Positions 32,278 to 34,696 of a stretch of 34,696 nucleotides of DNA are shown here, piece by piece. The stretch spans positions 1 through 34,696 of the forward strand of contig PZPC01000056.1 in NCBI GenBank assembly GCA_003045895.1. The letters run 5' to 3'. The notes under the pieces were generated by a model. That model saw only the letters and a list, made by a program, of their open reading frames with translations. It was not told the DNA's origin and did not search any database. Source of the stretch: Bacteroidota bacterium. GTDB taxonomy: Bacteria; Bacteroidota; Bacteroidia; Chitinophagales; Saprospiraceae. A program made the position numbers and the translations under genes. How positions within the stretch are numbered: the stretch's first letter is position 1; every line of letters starts with the position of its first letter.

Positions 32278-33729
32278 ATGGCATCCGTAGCAATTGAACA
32301 AAGCCTCAGCGCCCTCTTCCAGGAGTGGGCCCACGAAATTCCAACCCTGGTGCTTCCCCTTGCTCCCTCCGGGTCTCACCGGATCTACTACCGCCTGCAA
32401 AGCAAACACCACGTGGCGATCGGTGCATTCAACCCCAACCGCCAGGAAAATGAAGCTTTCACCAGCTTTTCCCACCATTTTCGGGGCCAGGGCTTGCCCG
32501 TGCCCGAGATCTTTGCCGAAGACCTCGACCAACACATCTACCTCCAGGAAGACCTGGGGGCGACTACCCTCTACAGTTACTTGCTCCAGAAAGGGGATTA
32601 TTTTCCCGACTACCTGGTCAAGATCTACCAGCGCGTGGTGGAGCAGCTCGCACGGTTGCAGGTGTTGGGCGGGCAGGAACTGGATTACAGCAAGTGTTTT
32701 CCCCGCACCGACTTCGACAAGCAGTCGATGCTCTGGGATTTCAACTATTTTAAATATTATTTCCTCCGCCTGGCTTACGTGCCCTTCGACGAGCAGGCAC
32801 TCGAAGAAGATGCCCAACGCCTGGCCGACTACCTTCTGGAGACGGATACCTCTCATTTTATGTTCCGCGATTTCCAGACCCGCAACATCATGATCAAAGG
32901 CGGTGAGCCCTTCTTCATCGATTACCAGGGCGGGCGGCGCGGCGCACTGCAGTACGACCTGGCCAGTTTGCTCTACCAGGCCAAGGCCAATATTCCGGAA
33001 GATATCCGCGAAGACTTGTTGCACCACTACCTTAAAACCCTCAATACCCTGCTGCCCGTGGACGCGGAAAAATTTGTGTCCCACTACTATGGCTACGTGT
33101 TCATGCGCTGCGTGCAGGTGCTGGGCGCTTACGGGTTCCGCGGTATGTACGAACGCAAGGAACACTTCCTCGACAGCATCCCCTACGCCCTGCGCAACAT
33201 CAAGTGGTTGTTTGACAATGATAAAATTCCGGTTAAAATACCCGCCCTGCGCAAAGCACTGGAAGAGCTGATCGCTTCCAAACAGTTTGAGCCCTTCGAT
33301 AAGATCAAGGCCAGTTCCAGCCTCCTCACCGTGTCGATCAACAGCTTCAGCTACAAGCAAACGGGCGTGCCAGCCGATGGGTCGGGCAATGGCGGCGGTT
33401 TTGTCTTCGACTGCCGGTTTATCCACAACCCCGGTCGCTACGAACCCTACAAAAAACTGACGGGCCGCGACGAGGCGGTCATCAACTTCCTGCGCCACCA
33501 CAGCGAAATGGACAACTACCTGCAGGATATCTTCCGGATTGTCGACCTGGCGGTGGAAGACTACATCGAGCGCAGTTTTGCCAACCTGCAGGTCAACTTC
33601 GGTTGCACCGGCGGCCAGCACCGCTCGGTCTTCGCCGCCGACGCCCTGGCCAAACACCTGAAGGCCAAGTACGGGATCAAGGTGGTGCTACACCACATTG
33701 AGCAGGAAAAAAAGAATTGGGAGAATTAA
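32278..33729 (+). CDS. Fusion of an AmgK-like sugar kinase domain with a RapZ C-terminal domain
   Basis: This encodes 483 residues from the ATG at 32278. Residues about 1-330 are an aminoglycoside-phosphotransferase-fold kinase close to AmgK (N-acetylmuramate/N-acetylglucosamine 1-kinase): VPEIFAEDLDQHIYLQEDLG, catalytic Asp198 in FMFRDFQTRNIMI, metal-binding Asp215 in FFIDYQGGRRG and QYDLASLLYQAKANI. Residues about 349-475 are a RapZ C-terminal domain: TVSINSFSYKQTG, FVFDCRFIHNPGRYEPYKKL, TGRDEAVINFL and FGCTGGQHRSVFAADALA. In E. coli this part of RapZ binds glucosamine-6-phosphate and the small RNA/RNase E machinery. I infer a role linking amino-sugar levels to cell wall precursor recycling. 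The usual RapZ N-terminal nucleotide-binding domain is absent. Confidence 0.88.
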   Translation: MASVAIEQSLSALFQEWAHEIPTLVLPLAPSGSHRIYYRLQSKHHVAIGAFNPNRQENEAFTSFSHHFRGQGLPVPEIFAEDLDQHIYLQEDLGATTLYSYLLQKGDYFPDYLVKIYQRVVEQLARLQVLGGQELDYSKCFPRTDFDKQSMLWDFNYFKYYFLRLAYVPFDEQALEEDAQRLADYLLETDTSHFMFRDFQTRNIMIKGGEPFFIDYQGGRRGALQYDLASLLYQAKANIPEDIREDLLHHYLKTLNTLLPVDAEKFVSHYYGYVFMRCVQVLGAYGFRGMYERKEHFLDSIPYALRNIKWLFDNDKIPVKIPALRKALEELIASKQFEPFDKIKASSSLLTVSINSFSYKQTGVPADGSGNGGGFVFDCRFIHNPGRYEPYKKLTGRDEAVINFLRHHSEMDNYLQDIFRIVDLAVEDYIERSFANLQVNFGCTGGQHRSVFAADALAKHLKAKYGIKVVLHHIEQEKKNWEN

Positions 33730-33752
33730 ATTAACCCGCCAACCCTATAACC

Positions 33753-34502
33753 ATGTATTACTTCCTCCTCTACTACCTCGCCTTCGCCGTCGGTGTCAAC
33801 CTGCTGCTCTACCTGGTGGCTTACCTGCTACAGACGGACAAGGTGACGGACATCAGCTACGCCGCTACCTTTGCCGCGATTGCTGGCGCTGGCTATTACT
33901 TTTCCGGACACAGCCTGGTCGACCTGATCTTGCTGGTTATGATTCTGCTCTGGGCCTTCCGCATCGGCGGCTACCTTTTTTACCGGGTACTAAAGATCGG
34001 CCACGACCAACGCTTCGATGAGATTCGCAACCACCCGCTGCGTTTTCTCACCTTCTGGGTCATGCAGGGCCTCACCTGCGGGCTGGTGAGCTTTCCTTTT
34101 CTGCTGGTCATGCACCAAACGGGCCTGGCGATTACGCCCGTCTTCCTCAGCGGTATCGCCCTGGCGGGAGTGGGTTTGTTGCTGGAAACCGTGGCCGATA
34201 TCCAAAAATTCAACTTCAAACTCCGTTACCCCGAACAGTTTATGAGCCAGGGGGTCTGGCGCCGTATTCGCCACCCCAACTACACTGGCGAACTGCTGTT
34301 TTGGTGGGGGATTTTTGTGGCCAGCATCCCTTATGCGCCACTGCTGATTGCGGTGCTCAGTCCTGTTTGGATCACCCTCATCCTCATCCGTTTCAGCGGT
34401 ATCCCCATCCTGCGTGAGAAGTGGAACAAAGCCTACGGCCGGGATCCTGCTTTCCAGGCTTACCTGGAGCAGAGCTGGTTGCTGATTCCTTATGTGTACT
34501 GA
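33753..34502 (+). CDS. DUF1295 family membrane protein (steroid 5-alpha-reductase/ICMT-like fold)
   Basis: This encodes 249 residues with six to seven hydrophobic helices (for example YYLAFAVGVNLLLYLVAYLL at the start). The family signature lies in the C-terminal half: DIQKFNFKLRYPEQFMSQGV, then WRRIRHPNYTGELLFWWG, then REKWNKAYGRDPAFQAYLE. The R-HPNY-GE segment resembles the cofactor-binding part of isoprenylcysteine methyltransferases and of 5-alpha-reductases. Substrates of bacterial DUF1295 proteins are mostly unknown. It starts 23 bases after the kinase-RapZ fusion on the same strand. Confidence 0.85.
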   Translation: MYYFLLYYLAFAVGVNLLLYLVAYLLQTDKVTDISYAATFAAIAGAGYYFSGHSLVDLILLVMILLWAFRIGGYLFYRVLKIGHDQRFDEIRNHPLRFLTFWVMQGLTCGLVSFPFLLVMHQTGLAITPVFLSGIALAGVGLLLETVADIQKFNFKLRYPEQFMSQGVWRRIRHPNYTGELLFWWGIFVASIPYAPLLIAVLSPVWITLILIRFSGIPILREKWNKAYGRDPAFQAYLEQSWLLIPYVY

Positions 34503-34618
34503 GTGTGAGTTTTTTTGGCAATTGATTGATTTTTTAGATTGAATGTTGTGTTTGTAAAAGAAGTGATCGCACCTGCCCAAACTGATGCCAAGACCATTAC
34601 ACTGAGCGCTTGACAAAT

Positions 34619-34684
34619 GACCGCAGCGCGGTCTAATTATGTTAGCTATGCCATCACCAATTCCTTCCGACTCCAGCGGGGTCG
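34619..34684. repeat. Palindromic repeat cluster at the right edge
   Basis: There are two hairpins: GACCGC-AGC-GCGGTC (34619-34633), and CGACTCC with GGGGTCG around AGC (34668-34684, one G-T wobble). The 34 bases between them carry no gene. It looks like a dispersed intergenic element of the type found near Bacteroidota gene ends; it may continue past the window. Confidence 0.55.
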
Positions 34685-34696
34685 CACATTAGGCAC

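Noticed and set aside
32251-33657. A 468-codon open frame opposite the kinase-RapZ fusion gene
   Set aside because: It mirrors the coding frame of the plus-strand gene, which has clear kinase and RapZ motifs; the antisense product resembles nothing.
34503-34696. Possible tRNA or small RNA gene at the right edge, because of the hairpins
   Set aside because: No tRNA arm pattern or terminal CCA is found; the short hairpins fit dispersed palindromic repeats better.

Overview
This window reads as chromosomal DNA of a Bacteroidota bacterium, most likely of the Saprospiria (Lewinella-like). The pointers are: two secreted proteins with C-terminal type IX secretion (T9SS) sorting domains; promoter boxes of the Bacteroidota type (TTTG / TAnnTTTG); weak or absent Shine-Dalgarno sequences; the order small membrane protein - mutL - rhomboid - rhomboid - EEP nuclease; a DUF1800/DUF1501 pair; and dispersed palindromic repeats between genes. 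The genus is an inference, since there is no rRNA gene here.

Layout. 1-530: an antitoxin-like gene (minus) whose toxin partner appears only as a frame-disrupted remnant running into palindromic repeat DNA. 766-6029 (plus): a probable operon of a small membrane protein, mutL, two rhomboid proteases and a membrane-anchored EEP nuclease. 6354-8699 (plus): cysS and an unknown protein. 8719-10343 (minus): dapA-dapB, two consecutive lysine/diaminopimelate steps with overlapping ends. 10344-10895: repeat-rich spacer. 10896-13049: a divergent aminotransferase and agmatinase-type ureohydrolase. 13184-15658 (minus): a large secreted metalloprotease with a T9SS tail. 16290-17806 (minus): an Nfu-type Fe-S protein and a predicted lipoprotein with a methyltransferase fold.

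18000-19771 is the most accessory-looking part. A very AT-rich promoter region with two TTGTTT/AAACAA inverted repeats drives a gene resembling phage AntA-type antirepressors. About 740 bp without a convincing gene follows, packed with four consecutive inverted-repeat structures. The last has IS-like terminal repeats and abuts, and supplies the stop codon of, the next gene. 19768-23461 (minus): a helix-hairpin-helix coiled-coil membrane protein, an OmpA-domain envelope protein and an alpha-oxoamine synthase-type PLP enzyme. 23766-26876 (plus): DUF1800 and DUF1501 proteins, the latter with both a Tat signal and a T9SS-like tail. 26923-29222 (minus): two MltD-like lytic transglycosylases. 29714-34502 (plus): moaD, moaE, a family 2 glycosyltransferase, an ECF-type sigma factor, a fusion of an AmgK-like kinase with the RapZ C-terminal domain, and a DUF1295 membrane protein. 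The right edge again holds palindromic repeats.

Most genes are housekeeping or envelope functions. The points most worth a second look are the kinase-RapZ fusion, the antirepressor-like gene with its operator-like promoter, the palindrome cluster beside it, and the predicted lipoprotein methyltransferase. No rRNA, tRNA, CRISPR array or complete transposase gene was seen.
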